DNA of 64,000 nucleotides. Origin: Sporichthya brevicatena (lineage in GTDB: Bacteria; Actinomycetota; Actinomycetes; Sporichthyales; Sporichthyaceae). The position numbers and the translations under genes are program-made. The notes under the pieces are model-generated. The model saw only the letters and a list, made by a program, of their open reading frames with translations. It ran no database searches and was not told the DNA's origin. Of this stretch, positions 7,975-16,442 are shown one piece after another. The stretch lies in assembly GCF_039525035.1 (NCBI RefSeq), contig NZ_BAAAHE010000015.1, positions 15,012-79,011 on the forward strand, written 5' to 3'. The stretch's first letter is position 1. Each line of letters begins with the position of its first letter.

Positions 7975-9705
7975 TCACAGCAGCGTGACCGTCCCCGCGT
8001 CGCCGTCGATGCGCACGCGCGCACCGTCCGGGATCGAGATCGTCGCGATCGCACACCCCACGACGGCGGGCAGCGCGAACTCCCGCGCCACGATCGCGGC
8101 GTGGGAGAGCAGGCCGCCACGGTCGGTGACCAGGCCCGCGAGCATCGGCAGCACGAGGTTGAACGCCGGACCCGTGGAGGTCGTGACGAGGATGTCGCCG
8201 GGCTCGATGCGGTCGAGGTCGTCGGCGCCGCGCAGGACCTTGGCCGTGCCCTCGCGCACGCCGCCGCCCACCGGCATTCCGGTCACGACGCCGTCCTCGG
8301 CCGCCGCGGCGGGCCCGATGTCGGAGAGCACCGCGTCGATGGCGAACCCGAACGCGATGTGGATGCGCGCGGCCGCCGGCGGCAGCCACTCGGCCGGCAG
8401 CGGCGGGCCGGGGACCTCGCCGAAGATCGGTGGCATCTCGCGGTAGTCCGCGCTCAGCCGCCAGAACACCCGGCGGGCGACCTCGGCGGTGTCGGGGCCC
8501 GAGCCGTCGCGCAGCAGCGAGGCCACCTCGTCGAGGTCGAGGTCCACCGCGTGGTCGGGCGCGTCGAGCAACTGACGTTGCACCAGGCGACGCCCGACCT
8601 CGAGCAGAGCGCGCCGGGTGACGGTGCCGATGGCCCGGTCGCCGTGGACGGCCCGCTCGTCCCGCATCCGGTAGACCAGCCGCGCCTCCGCCAGCAGGTC
8701 GTCGAACTCGGCGCGGTGCTCGGGCGGGACGGCCGCACGGATCGCGGCGCAGGCGGCCGCGGCCGCGGTCTGCGCCGGGTCGACCGCGGGGGCGTCGAGC
8801 GCGGCGCGCAGCCGGCTGACCATCAGCTCGGGCTCCTCGATCGTGCACGGCATGCCGATCGAGTCCTCACCCTCGATCGCGAGGAAGCGGACGACGCGCT
8901 CGTAGGCGGCGAAGGCCTCACCCACCGCGCCCGGCCAGCCGGCCAGGGCGGCCACGATCTCGGCCGGGTCGCGCTCGGCGGTGGCGAGGATCTGCGCCGC
9001 CGGGTCGTCCCGGACGGCGGCCGCGAGGACCGCGAGCTCCGGCCCGCCGCCGGAGGAGACCGGGCTGGTCCCGGCGAGAGCCATCAGCAGCTCGGACGGC
9101 GAACGGCCGGTCCAGCGCAGCGCGTGGACGACGTAGTCGCCGACGGGCAGCAGCGCCGCCCCGTTGTACCGGTGATGGACGTACCACCCCTCGATGACCT
9201 CGTCCCGGCAGACGGCGAGGTGCTCGAGCAGCTCCTCGTCGCTCAGGCTCGCGAGGTCGACCGCGTCGAGTGCGTCGCGCCGGGCGTTCCGCGCCGGCTT
9301 CTCCAACGTGTCCCAGCGGTCGAGGTCCTCCCGCCAGCGCCGCGTCGCCCACACGAGATCGGCGGTGGCGAGCCGCTCCTGGTGCGGCGGCGACCCCGCC
9401 AGGATCTGGTCGAAGACCTCCTTCGGCGGGTGGTTCACCGCCTCCGGCGGGGCGCCGAGGGCGCGCAACTGGTTGTAGATGAAGCCCCGGACGATCGCGA
9501 CGTCCATGTGGTCGAGCAGGACGCCGTACCGGGCGAAGGTCTCGCCGAACCCGCGCTGGAAGCCGGTGCGGAACAGCGGTGCGGCGAACCGGCAGACGGG
9601 GCGGGGGCAGTGCCCGGCGTCGAGGACCCACGTCCCGCTGCCCGGCGCAGCGACCTGGTCGTGGCTGATGGCGGTGACGACACGTTCTTGGACGAGCTCG
9701 CTCAT
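7975..9705 (-). CDS. PEP-utilising swivel-domain protein without ATP-grasp domain
   Basis: This 576-residue protein ends in a PEP-utilisers mobile (swivel) domain: GDILVTTSTGPAFN, then GGLLSHAAIVARE with the phosphorylatable His near residue 535. The first 450 residues are mostly helical (for example GFIYNQLRALG, WRWR- and EELLEHLAVCRDEV-type segments) and resemble the central part of rifampicin phosphotransferase/phenylphosphate synthase-like proteins. The N-terminal ATP-grasp domain that would phosphorylate the swivel histidine is absent and no partner gene is adjacent. It may work with a subunit encoded elsewhere, as phenylphosphate synthase does. GAGG upstream of the ATG at 9705 supports the start. 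Confidence 0.7.
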   Translation of the reverse strand: MSELVQERVVTAISHDQVAAPGSGTWVLDAGHCPRPVCRFAAPLFRTGFQRGFGETFARYGVLLDHMDVAIVRGFIYNQLRALGAPPEAVNHPPKEVFDQILAGSPPHQERLATADLVWATRRWREDLDRWDTLEKPARNARRDALDAVDLASLSDEELLEHLAVCRDEVIEGWYVHHRYNGAALLPVGDYVVHALRWTGRSPSELLMALAGTSPVSSGGGPELAVLAAAVRDDPAAQILATAERDPAEIVAALAGWPGAVGEAFAAYERVVRFLAIEGEDSIGMPCTIEEPELMVSRLRAALDAPAVDPAQTAAAAACAAIRAAVPPEHRAEFDDLLAEARLVYRMRDERAVHGDRAIGTVTRRALLEVGRRLVQRQLLDAPDHAVDLDLDEVASLLRDGSGPDTAEVARRVFWRLSADYREMPPIFGEVPGPPLPAEWLPPAAARIHIAFGFAIDAVLSDIGPAAAAEDGVVTGMPVGGGVREGTAKVLRGADDLDRIEPGDILVTTSTGPAFNLVLPMLAGLVTDRGGLLSHAAIVAREFALPAVVGCAIATISIPDGARVRIDGDAGTVTLL

Positions 9706-9814
9706 GGGTGCCTCGAAGGGGCGAGGAGTGGACCCGCGGGTGACCGGACGTGACCGACGGGGAAAGCACGGGTGAACGCGCGTCGAAACTAAGGCACAAC
9801 GGCCGCCTTGAGAA

Positions 9815-9822
9815 TCACGTGA
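9815..9822. promoter_or_regulatory. Perfect 8-bp palindrome in a divergent promoter region
   Basis: TCACGTGA lies between the leftward PEP-utiliser gene (start 9705) and the rightward small gene (start 9878). The position suits an operator, but no regulator gene is adjacent and an 8-bp palindrome can arise by chance. Confidence 0.3.
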
Positions 9823-9839
9823 GATCCTCCGGCCGCGAA

Positions 9840-9870
9840 TTGACAACGCGCCGTTGTCGCCAGGGACAAT
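9840..9870 (+). promoter_or_regulatory. Candidate promoter giving a leaderless transcript
   Basis: A perfect -35 TTGACA (9840-9845) and a -10-like GACAAT (9865-9870) are separated by 19 bp. The expected start point is about 9877, at the ATG at 9878, and no Shine-Dalgarno sequence is seen. A 7-bp inverted repeat, gacaacg-cgc-cgttgtc (9842-9858), overlaps the -35 element and spacer and could be an operator. Confidence 0.5.
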
Positions 9871-9877
9871 TCCCCGT

Positions 9878-10168
9878 ATGGCCGACGTCGTGCCGCTGCG
9901 CCGTCCCTCCCGCCCCGAGTTCGGACCGCCCGCCGCCTCGTTCTCCGACGTCGCCGACCCCGCCCGGGCCCTGAGCGTGGCCTGGTCCCCCGACGCCCGG
10001 TCCGTGCGCCTGGGCATCGGCACGACCGAAGGACCGTTCTCCGCCCTCGTCCTCGACGCGGACGACGTGCTGGACCTGGTTCGCGCCCTCGTCGACGGTC
10101 TGCCCGCCCCGGGCACCACGCCCCGGCCTCCGGCGCCGGTGCTGCCGCTGGTCCCGCGCGGGGACTGA
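9878..10168 (+). CDS. Hypothetical protein, 96 residues
   Basis: I do not recognise a family. The product MADVVPLRRPSRPEFG... has a plausible beta-alpha core (ALSVAWSPDARSVRLGIG, then SALVLDADDVLDLVRALVDGL) and Pro-rich ends. The codon usage is strongly GC3-biased like the neighbours, which supports real coding. The ATG at 9878 is preferred over the in-frame ATG at 9854 because promoter elements place the transcript start at about 9877. It stands alone between divergent and downstream transcription units. Confidence 0.65.
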   Translation: MADVVPLRRPSRPEFGPPAASFSDVADPARALSVAWSPDARSVRLGIGTTEGPFSALVLDADDVLDLVRALVDGLPAPGTTPRPPAPVLPLVPRGD

Positions 10169-10246
10169 CCCACTCCCCAGCCCGACGCCACCCGTCCGGC
10201 TCAACACGTCCGTCACAGCAGAACCAGAAGTTTACTTCCGGTCATG

Positions 10247-10273
10247 TTTGTCCCTCAGGCATTGCCGGACAAA
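10247..10273. promoter_or_regulatory. Inverted repeat upstream of the Wzz-like gene
   Basis: TTTGTCC (10247-10253) and GGACAAA (10267-10273) are perfectly complementary with a 13-bp spacer, 120 bp before the Wzz/BY-kinase-like gene. A second short repeat, gaagt-tt-acttc, lies just upstream (10228-10239). The region is AT-richer than its surroundings. It could be an operator, or a terminator stem for the 96-residue gene ending at 10168. Confidence 0.4.
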
Positions 10274-10392
10274 ACGGACATCAGAAACGATCAAGGTGCA
10301 CAGGCACCACGCGCGCATCAGGGGGGCCACCGATCGCGCGGGGGACGCCACGTGCCCGACGAGTCCACGAGTACGTGAGAAGGCGGTTGGCG

Positions 10393-11835
10393 ATGGGGAA
10401 CTTCGGGGGGATCCGGTTCAGCCGGAGAGTCCTACGTCGGTGGTGGGTGGTCGCGGCGCTGGTCGCGCTCGGAGCGGGGCTGGCGGCCGCGACGGCGCCG
10501 TCCGCGGCCGAGCGCCTGCGGTCCTCGCCCGGGAGCGCGTCGACCGAGCTGGTCCTCTCCCCCGACGCGACGACCGCGTCGACCTCGCAGACCCGGCAGC
10601 ACCTCGAGCTCGCCTCACGGGTGGCCGCCCAGCCCGAGGTCGCCGACGCCGCGGCGGAGCGGAACATGCTGCTGCGCTCGGACCTGTTCTCCGACACCGT
10701 CACGGTCGCGCTCGACGAGGAGGCCGGCTCGATCGTCGTCACCGCGACGACCGGCAACGACCCGACGGCCGCCGTCGAGGTGGCCGCCGCGTACGCGCAG
10801 GCCGCCGCGGACTACATCGCCGCCACCACCGGCATCTCGCTGCGCCCGATCGGCACCCCGGTCGCGGCCCCGCGCACGACCGAGCGCGTCCCATCCGACC
10901 CGTACGAGCGGGGCGCTCTCGGCGGCCTCGCCGGGCTCGTCCTCGGCGTCCTGATCGCCGGCACGATCGCGCCGGGCCGCGACGGCCGCCTGCACGACCG
11001 GCGGGCGGTCGAGCGGGCGTACTCCAGCTCGGTGCTCGTCGAGATCCCCCGCACGCGGGCCCGCGCGCGCTACGCCGGCTACGTCGCGTTCCTGGCCCGG
11101 CCCACCGGCACGGTCGCCGAGGCCTACCGCGTGCTGCGCTGTGCGGTGCTCAACCGCGGCAAGCAGGGTGAGGCCGCGCCGCGGGTCATCGCGGTGACGT
11201 CGCCGAACCGCGGGGACGGGCGCTCCAGCGTCGCCCGCAACCTGGCGGCGGCGCTGGCCGAGTCGGGCCGCCGGGTGCTGCTCGTCGACTGCGACTTCGG
11301 GCACCCCACCGCGCACTACGGCGTGGGCATCCAGCCCAACACCGGCCTGTCCGACCTGCTCGCCGCCGCCGACCCCGGCGCACGGCTCGCGGAGGTCGTG
11401 CAGCAGACCGAGACCCCGGGCGTCCTCGTGCTCTCCATCGGCACGCGCGGCGGCCGTGAGCCGGGCCAGCTGGCCAGCGCACTGCCGCAGGTGGTCACCG
11501 TCGCGCGGCGGCTCGTCGACGTGGTCGTCATCGACTCCGAGCCGCTGGCGTGCGCCGGTGACGCGCTCGACGCCCTGGAGATCGCGGACGCGGTGCTGAT
11601 CGTGGCGAAGGCGGGCCGGACCGACCGCGGCGCCGCCAAGCACACCGCCGACCTGCTCGAGCGGTGCGGCACCAAGGACAAGGTCGCGGGACTGGTGCTG
11701 ATCGGCACGGTCCGCGAGACCGAGGTCCGCACCCCGTACCTGATCACCCGCCCCGAGGCCGAGTACGACGGCGGCACGATGGTCGTCCCGGCGTGGGACG
11801 ACTCCCCCGCCGAACTGGTGGGCGGGCGCTCCTGA
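10393..11835 (+). CDS. Wzz/bacterial tyrosine-kinase-like membrane protein with altered Walker A
   Basis: The 480-residue protein has a chain-length-determinant layout: a first transmembrane helix (WWVVAALVALGAGLAAATA, about residues 17-35), an extracytoplasmic segment, a second helix (GALGGLAGLVLGVLIAG, about 175-195), then a cytoplasmic BY-kinase/ParA-like domain. The P-loop is SPNRGDGRSS (about 270-279), with Arg where the catalytic Lys normally sits; the Walker A' segment VLLVDCDFG follows. There is no terminal tyrosine cluster. It probably regulates exopolysaccharide export or assembly, but kinase activity is doubtful. ATG 10393 is chosen over GTG 10375 because GAGAAGG lies 9 nt before the ATG. 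No glycosyltransferases are adjacent. Confidence 0.75.
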   Translation: MGNFGGIRFSRRVLRRWWVVAALVALGAGLAAATAPSAAERLRSSPGSASTELVLSPDATTASTSQTRQHLELASRVAAQPEVADAAAERNMLLRSDLFSDTVTVALDEEAGSIVVTATTGNDPTAAVEVAAAYAQAAADYIAATTGISLRPIGTPVAAPRTTERVPSDPYERGALGGLAGLVLGVLIAGTIAPGRDGRLHDRRAVERAYSSSVLVEIPRTRARARYAGYVAFLARPTGTVAEAYRVLRCAVLNRGKQGEAAPRVIAVTSPNRGDGRSSVARNLAAALAESGRRVLLVDCDFGHPTAHYGVGIQPNTGLSDLLAAADPGARLAEVVQQTETPGVLVLSIGTRGGREPGQLASALPQVVTVARRLVDVVVIDSEPLACAGDALDALEIADAVLIVAKAGRTDRGAAKHTADLLERCGTKDKVAGLVLIGTVRETEVRTPYLITRPEAEYDGGTMVVPAWDDSPAELVGGRS

Positions 11836-11839
11836 CCCC

Positions 11840-12439
11840 CTACTGGGGCGCTGACCGGCGCTGGAGCTCCGTCCAGAGCTGCTCGACCTGAGCCTCGAGG
11901 TGCTCGCGGTCGCCGGAGTTGTCGAGGACGACGTCGGCGATCGCGAGCCGTTGTTCCCGGGAGGCCTGGGCCGCGATGCGGGCCCGCGCATCGGCCTCGG
12001 ACATGCCGCGCCACGTGACCAGCCGCTGCACCGCGACCTCCGGGTCGACGTCCACGACGACGACGAGGTCGAAGTTGCCGCGCTGACCGGTCTCGGCGAG
12101 CAACGGAATGGCCTGGACGACGATCGAGCCGGCCGGCGCGGCTTCGGTCAGTTCCTTCGACCGCGCCCGCACCAGCGGATGGACGATGCCGTTCAGCGTC
12201 GCCCGCGCCGCCGGGTCGTTGAAGACGATCGCGGCCACGCGTTCGCGGTCCAGTCCGCCGTCGGGCCCGATCACCTCGGGCCCGAACGCCTCGGCGACGG
12301 CCGCCAACCCGGGTGTCCCGGAGGCCACCACCTCACGCGCGATGACGTCGGCGTCGACGATCACCGCGCCCCACTCCCCGAGCAGGTCGGAGACGGTTGT
12401 CTTGCCGGAGCCGATGCCCCCGGTCAGTCCGATCAACAC
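11840..12439 (-). CDS. coaE: Dephospho-CoA kinase
   Basis: CoaE phosphorylates the 3'-OH of dephospho-CoA in the last step of coenzyme A synthesis. The 199 residues begin MLIGLTGGIGSGKTT (P-loop at 7-15), followed by the family motif VDADVIAREVV with the substrate-binding Asp and the conserved RVNF-type segment (IVHPLVRAR). It is the stand-alone form, without the C-terminal UPF0157/GrpB domain fused in mycobacteria. The position directly downstream of rpsA on the same strand is the usual actinobacterial order. It converges with the Wzz-like gene, whose stop is only 4 bp away. Confidence 0.95.
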   Translation of the reverse strand: MLIGLTGGIGSGKTTVSDLLGEWGAVIVDADVIAREVVASGTPGLAAVAEAFGPEVIGPDGGLDRERVAAIVFNDPAARATLNGIVHPLVRARSKELTEAAPAGSIVVQAIPLLAETGQRGNFDLVVVVDVDPEVAVQRLVTWRGMSEADARARIAAQASREQRLAIADVVLDNSGDREHLEAQVEQLWTELQRRSAPQ

Positions 12440-12465
12440 GACCGCGATCCTCCCAGAACAGCCGA

Positions 12466-12496
12466 GGACCCCGCCCGAATGACTCGGACGGGGTCC
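12466..12496 (-). terminator. Hairpin terminator after rpsA
   Basis: Two 13-bp arms (ggaccccgcccga and tcggacggggtcc, one mispair) surround a 5-nt loop atgac, between the rpsA stop and the coaE start. There is no strong U-tract, as usual in GC-rich actinobacteria. It probably reduces read-through from rpsA into coaE. Confidence 0.7.
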
Positions 12497-12512
12497 CCTG
12501 ACGATCGATCAG

Positions 12513-13994
12513 TTACGAACGGCCGGTGAGCTTCTCGCGCAGCGCGGCGAGCGCCTCGTCGGAGGCGAGGGTGCCGCCGTCGCTGTCGGACGCGCCCTCC
12601 GAGGAGTAGCTCGACGGAGCCGACGCCGCGGCGCCGGCCTCGGCGTCCGCCTCGGCCGCCGCACGCATCTGCTTGCGGTGCGCCTCGAAGCGCGCACGCG
12701 CCTCGGCGTACTGCGCCTCCCACTTCTCGCGGGCCGCCTCGTGGCCGGGGAGCCACTCGTTGGTCTCCGGGTCGAAGCCCTCGGGGTAGACGTAGTTGCC
12801 CTGCTCGTCGTACTCGGCCGGCATGCCGTACTGGGCCGGGTCGAAGTGCTCGTCGTCGCCGATCGCACCGGCGTTCTCGTTCGCCTGCTTCAGCGAGAGC
12901 GAGATGCGGCGACGCTCGAGGTCGATGTCGATGACCTTGACGAAGATCTCGTCGCCGACCTGGACGACCTGCTCCGGGATCTCGACGTGGCGCTCGGCCA
13001 GCTCCGAGATGTGGACCAGACCCTCGATGCCCTCGTCGACGCGGACGAACGCACCGAACGGAACGAGCTTGGTGACGCGACCCGGGACGACCTGACCGAT
13101 CGCGTGGGTGCGCGCGAACTGCTGCCACGGGTCTTCCTGGGTCGCCTTCAGCGACAGGGAGACGCGCTCGCGGTCCATGTCGACGTCGAGGACCTCGACC
13201 GTGACCTCTTGGCCCACCTCGACAACCTCGGAGGGGTGGTCGATGTGCTTCCAGGACAGCTCGGAAACGTGCACCAGACCGTCGACGCCGCCGAGGTCGA
13301 CGAACGCACCGAAGTTGACGATCGACGAGACGACACCGGAACGGACCTGGCCCTTCTGAAGGGTCGTCAGGAACGTCTGGCGGACCTCGGACTGGGTCTG
13401 CTCGAGCCAGGCGCGGCGGGACAGGACCACGTTGTTGCGGTTCTTGTCCAGCTCGATGATCTTGGCCTCGAGCTCCTTGCCGACGTACGGCTGCAGGTCG
13501 CGGACGCGGCGCATCTCCACCAGCGAGGCGGGGAGGAAGCCACGGAGGCCGATGTCCAGGATGAGACCACCCTTGACGACCTCGATCACCGTGCCGGTGA
13601 CGATGCCGTCCTCCTCCTTGATCTTCTCGATCGTGCCCCAGGCGCGCTCGTACTGGGCGCGCTTCTTGGACAGGATCAAGCGGCCTTCCTTGTCCTCCTT
13701 CTGGAGAACCAGGGCCTCGATCTCATCGCCGACGGAAACGACCTCGGAGGGGTCGACGTCGTGCTTGATGGAGAGTTCGCGGGAGGGGATGACGCCCTCG
13801 GTCTTGTAACCGATGTCGAGGAGAACCTCGTCCCGGTCGACCTTGACGATGACGCCTTCGACGATGTCGCCATCGTTGAAGTACTTGATGGTCTCGTCGA
13901 TCGCGGCGAGGAAGTCCTCAGCCGAACCGATGTCGTTGACCGCGACCTGGGGCGGGGTGTGCAGTGCGGGGTTGGCCTCGACGGTGCTCGTCAT
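12513..13994 (-). CDS. rpsA: 30S ribosomal protein S1
   Basis: The 493-residue protein holds four S1 RNA-binding repeats (roughly residues 40-105, 120-190, 205-275 and 290-360), seen as GDIVEGVIVKVDRDEVLLDIG, VTGTVIEVVKGGLILDIG, VRSGVVSSIVNFGAFVDLG and VVPGRVTKLVPFGAFVRV. The C-terminal 130 residues are acidic and low in complexity. Four repeats is the actinobacterial form; E. coli S1 has six. The start MTSTVEANPAL at 13994 has GGAG about 11 nt upstream. A good sigma-70-type promoter lies at 14185-14214. The longer open frame upstream is not supported. Confidence 0.97.
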   Translation of the reverse strand: MTSTVEANPALHTPPQVAVNDIGSAEDFLAAIDETIKYFNDGDIVEGVIVKVDRDEVLLDIGYKTEGVIPSRELSIKHDVDPSEVVSVGDEIEALVLQKEDKEGRLILSKKRAQYERAWGTIEKIKEEDGIVTGTVIEVVKGGLILDIGLRGFLPASLVEMRRVRDLQPYVGKELEAKIIELDKNRNNVVLSRRAWLEQTQSEVRQTFLTTLQKGQVRSGVVSSIVNFGAFVDLGGVDGLVHVSELSWKHIDHPSEVVEVGQEVTVEVLDVDMDRERVSLSLKATQEDPWQQFARTHAIGQVVPGRVTKLVPFGAFVRVDEGIEGLVHISELAERHVEIPEQVVQVGDEIFVKVIDIDLERRRISLSLKQANENAGAIGDDEHFDPAQYGMPAEYDEQGNYVYPEGFDPETNEWLPGHEAAREKWEAQYAEARARFEAHRKQMRAAAEADAEAGAAASAPSSYSSEGASDSDGGTLASDEALAALREKLTGRS

Positions 13995-14184
13995 GTGGTG
14001 GGTTGCTCCGGATACGGATAATTGGTCGGGTGGTCTGCGAGCGGACGACTCCCGCTGCCGACTACCGCTCGCCAATCCCCTGTCTACGCGACGACGTGAA
14101 GCGCAACCAAAGAACTACAACCGGAACGACCAACGGGCGTGCTCTCCCTACGTCCGGAGCGCACGAGCCCACACCGCGCCTGCC

Positions 14185-14214
14185 AGAATACGTCTTCGCC
14201 GGAAAGCCGGTCAA
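14185..14214 (-). promoter_or_regulatory. Promoter of rpsA
   Basis: Read leftward, TTGACC (-35, 14209-14214) and TATTCT (-10, 14185-14190) are separated by 18 bp. The start point would be near 14178, giving a leader of about 180 nt before rpsA. A long leader leaves room for autoregulation of S1, but I see no specific structure. Confidence 0.65.
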
Positions 14215-14262
14215 TCACGCCCCGTGTCGGGCGGTACCGGCGCACCTACGTCGAGGAGCCGA

Positions 14263-15117
14263 ATGACCCACGACTCCGGCCTCGCCCCGGGGCCGGCCGG
14301 GCCCGAGGTGGCCTCCGTGGGGCGCACGGACTGTGACGAACCGGCCTCACGCTGGGCCAATCGGGGCTGGTGGGACCGGGTGGCCGCCGAGTACCAGGCC
14401 GAGCACGGGGCGTTCCTCGGCGACGCCGAGTTCGTCTGGGGCCCGGAGGGCCTGTCCGAGGCGACCGCGGGCCTGCTGGGCCCGGTGGCCGGCCGCCGCG
14501 TGCTGGAGATCGGCTGCGGCGCGGCGCAGTGCGCCCGCTGGCTGGTCGGCGCCGGCGCGCAGGTCGCCGCGCTGGACCTGTCGATCGAGCAGCTGCGGCA
14601 CTCCCGCGCTCTCGACCGCCGGACCGGGGTGAGCGTGCCGGTCGTGCAGGCCGACGCCGGGGCGCTGCCCTTCGCGGACGCCTCGTTCGACCTGGCCTGC
14701 TCGGCGTACGGGGCGCTCCCCTTCGTCGCGGACTCGGCGCGGGTGATGCGGGAGGTCGCGCGCGTGCTGCGCCCGGGCGGGCGCTGGGTGTTCTCGGTGA
14801 CGCACCCGATCCGCTGGGCCCTGCCCGACGACCCCGGACCGGACGGGCTGGTCGTCCGCGACTCCTACTTCGACCGCCGCCCCTACGTGGAGACGGGAAC
14901 GAACGGCCGCCCGGTCTACGCCGAGCACCACCGGACGCTCGGGGACCGCGTCCGCGAGATCGTCGGCGCCGGTCTGACCCTCGTCGACCTGGTCGAGCCG
15001 GAGTGGCCGGACGGGCACGAGCGTGTGTGGGGCGGGTGGAGCCCACTGCGCGGCCGCCTGATCCCGGGCACGGCGATCTTCTGCTGCACCAAGCCCGGCC
15101 CGGGCGAGCCGGCGTGA
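14263..15117 (+). CDS. Class I SAM-dependent methyltransferase
   Basis: The 284-residue protein has the Rossmann methyltransferase motifs: motif I VLEIGCGAAQCARWL (about residues 79-93), the acidic residue ending strand 2 (AALDLS), then ADAGALPFADASFDLACSAYG and LRPGGRWVFSVTHP. This resembles the methyltransferase-11 family found next to rpsA in many actinobacteria. The substrate is unknown. GAGGAG 5-6 nt before the ATG at 14263 fixes the start. The stop overlaps the start of the flippase gene by 4 bp (GTGA), so the two are translationally coupled. Confidence 0.88.
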   Translation: MTHDSGLAPGPAGPEVASVGRTDCDEPASRWANRGWWDRVAAEYQAEHGAFLGDAEFVWGPEGLSEATAGLLGPVAGRRVLEIGCGAAQCARWLVGAGAQVAALDLSIEQLRHSRALDRRTGVSVPVVQADAGALPFADASFDLACSAYGALPFVADSARVMREVARVLRPGGRWVFSVTHPIRWALPDDPGPDGLVVRDSYFDRRPYVETGTNGRPVYAEHHRTLGDRVREIVGAGLTLVDLVEPEWPDGHERVWGGWSPLRGRLIPGTAIFCCTKPGPGEPA

Positions 15118-16442
15118 GCTCCGCGGCGGGACCGGGTGTCGTCCGCGGCGGCGCCCTGCTCGCTGCGGGCCTCGCGGTCTCGAACGCGTTCGGCTACGCG
15201 CTCAACGTCGTCGCGTCCCGCGTGCTCGGGCCGGACGAGTTCGGCGCGTTCGCGTCGCTGATGGGCATCGTGCTCGTCTCGTACGTCGGCTCGTTGGCCC
15301 TGCAGTCGGTGACCGCCCGCCGCCTGGCGACCGACGGCCCGGCCGCCGCCCCGGCGCTGCTCGCGCTCGGCCGCCGCGTCGCGTTCCTGATCGCCGCCGG
15401 CCTGGCCGTGGCCGCGCCCGCGTTCTCGGCGTTCCTCCACCTCGACGCGACGCAGGTGCTCCTGGTCGCGGCGTCGCTGTTCCCGCTCACGCTCGTCGGC
15501 GCCCGGTTCGGCCTGGCCCAGGGCACCGAGCGGTTCGGGGCGCTCGCGGTCCTCTACATCGTCGTCGCCACCGGGCGACTCGGCGGCACGCTCGTCGGGC
15601 TCGCGGTGCGCGACACGATGACCGCCGGGCTGGTCGGCGCCCTGGTGGGCGCGAGCGTCGCGGCGGTCGTCGCGGCCCGGATCGCGCCGGCCCAGCACGC
15701 GGTCTCCGGCGTTCCCGAGCCGGGTGCCGCGCGGGAGTTCGCCGTCGCCGCGGGGGCGCTGTTCTCCTTCTTCGCGTTGACGAACGTCGACGTGCTGCTC
15801 GCGCGGCACCAGCTCGACGGCTACGAGGCCGGGCTGTACGCGCTCGGGGCGGTCGTCGCGAAGGGGGCGTTCTGGTTCCCCGCCTTCATCGCGGTGCTGG
15901 CGTACCCGATGCTCGTCGACGAGACCCGCCGCGGCGGCGCGATGCGGGTCTCGCTGGCCCTGGTCGCGGCGTCGGGGGCGTTGCTGACGCTCGGGACGGC
16001 ACTGGTGCCCGGGTTCGTCGTCGACCTGATCGGCGGCAACTCCTACGCCGAGCTGGGCGACGACGTGCCGCTGTTCGCGCTGGCCGGGTCGTTGTTCGCG
16101 GTCGCGCAGCTGCTGGTCTACGCCCGGCTCGCGCTGGGCGACCCGCGGGCGGGGTTGCGCGTGGCCGCGGTGCTCGTGGGGCTGATTCTCACGGTCCAGC
16201 TGGTCGCCAACGACTCGGTGCCCGCGATCGTGCTCAGCGTGTGCGCGGCCGCGGCGACGCTGTCGCTCGCCGGGCTGGTGTCCGAGCGGCGGACGCTGAG
16301 TGTCGGCTCAGGCGTCGGGCTCGGCGAAGAAGCCGACCGCGACGGAGTTCCCGGCGGCGACGTCGACGCTCTCGAGGCCCTGGCCGCCGAGGAGCCAGCC
16401 GGTCGCCGCGAGGACCCCGAGCGGCCGCAGCCCGCCCGGTAG
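15114..16442 (+). CDS. MOP-superfamily polysaccharide flippase-like membrane protein
   Basis: The 442-residue product is almost entirely transmembrane, with about 11-12 hydrophobic helices. Its opening (NAFGYALNVVASRVLGPDEFGAFASLM) is the typical start of Wzx/oligosaccharide-flippase proteins, which export lipid-linked sugars. The GTG start forms a GTGA overlap with the upstream methyltransferase, which implies a joint role, possibly in a cell-envelope glycan. The last roughly 45 residues are charged, non-membrane sequence and lie antisense to the 3' end of the transglycosylase gene for 135 bp. A frameshift close to 16305 that would remove this tail cannot be excluded. Confidence 0.75.
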   Translation: MSSAAGPGVVRGGALLAAGLAVSNAFGYALNVVASRVLGPDEFGAFASLMGIVLVSYVGSLALQSVTARRLATDGPAAAPALLALGRRVAFLIAAGLAVAAPAFSAFLHLDATQVLLVAASLFPLTLVGARFGLAQGTERFGALAVLYIVVATGRLGGTLVGLAVRDTMTAGLVGALVGASVAAVVAARIAPAQHAVSGVPEPGAAREFAVAAGALFSFFALTNVDVLLARHQLDGYEAGLYALGAVVAKGAFWFPAFIAVLAYPMLVDETRRGGAMRVSLALVAASGALLTLGTALVPGFVVDLIGGNSYAELGDDVPLFALAGSLFAVAQLLVYARLALGDPRAGLRVAAVLVGLILTVQLVANDSVPAIVLSVCAAAATLSLAGLVSERRTLSVGSGVGLGEEADRDGVPGGDVDALEALAAEEPAGRREDPERPQPAR

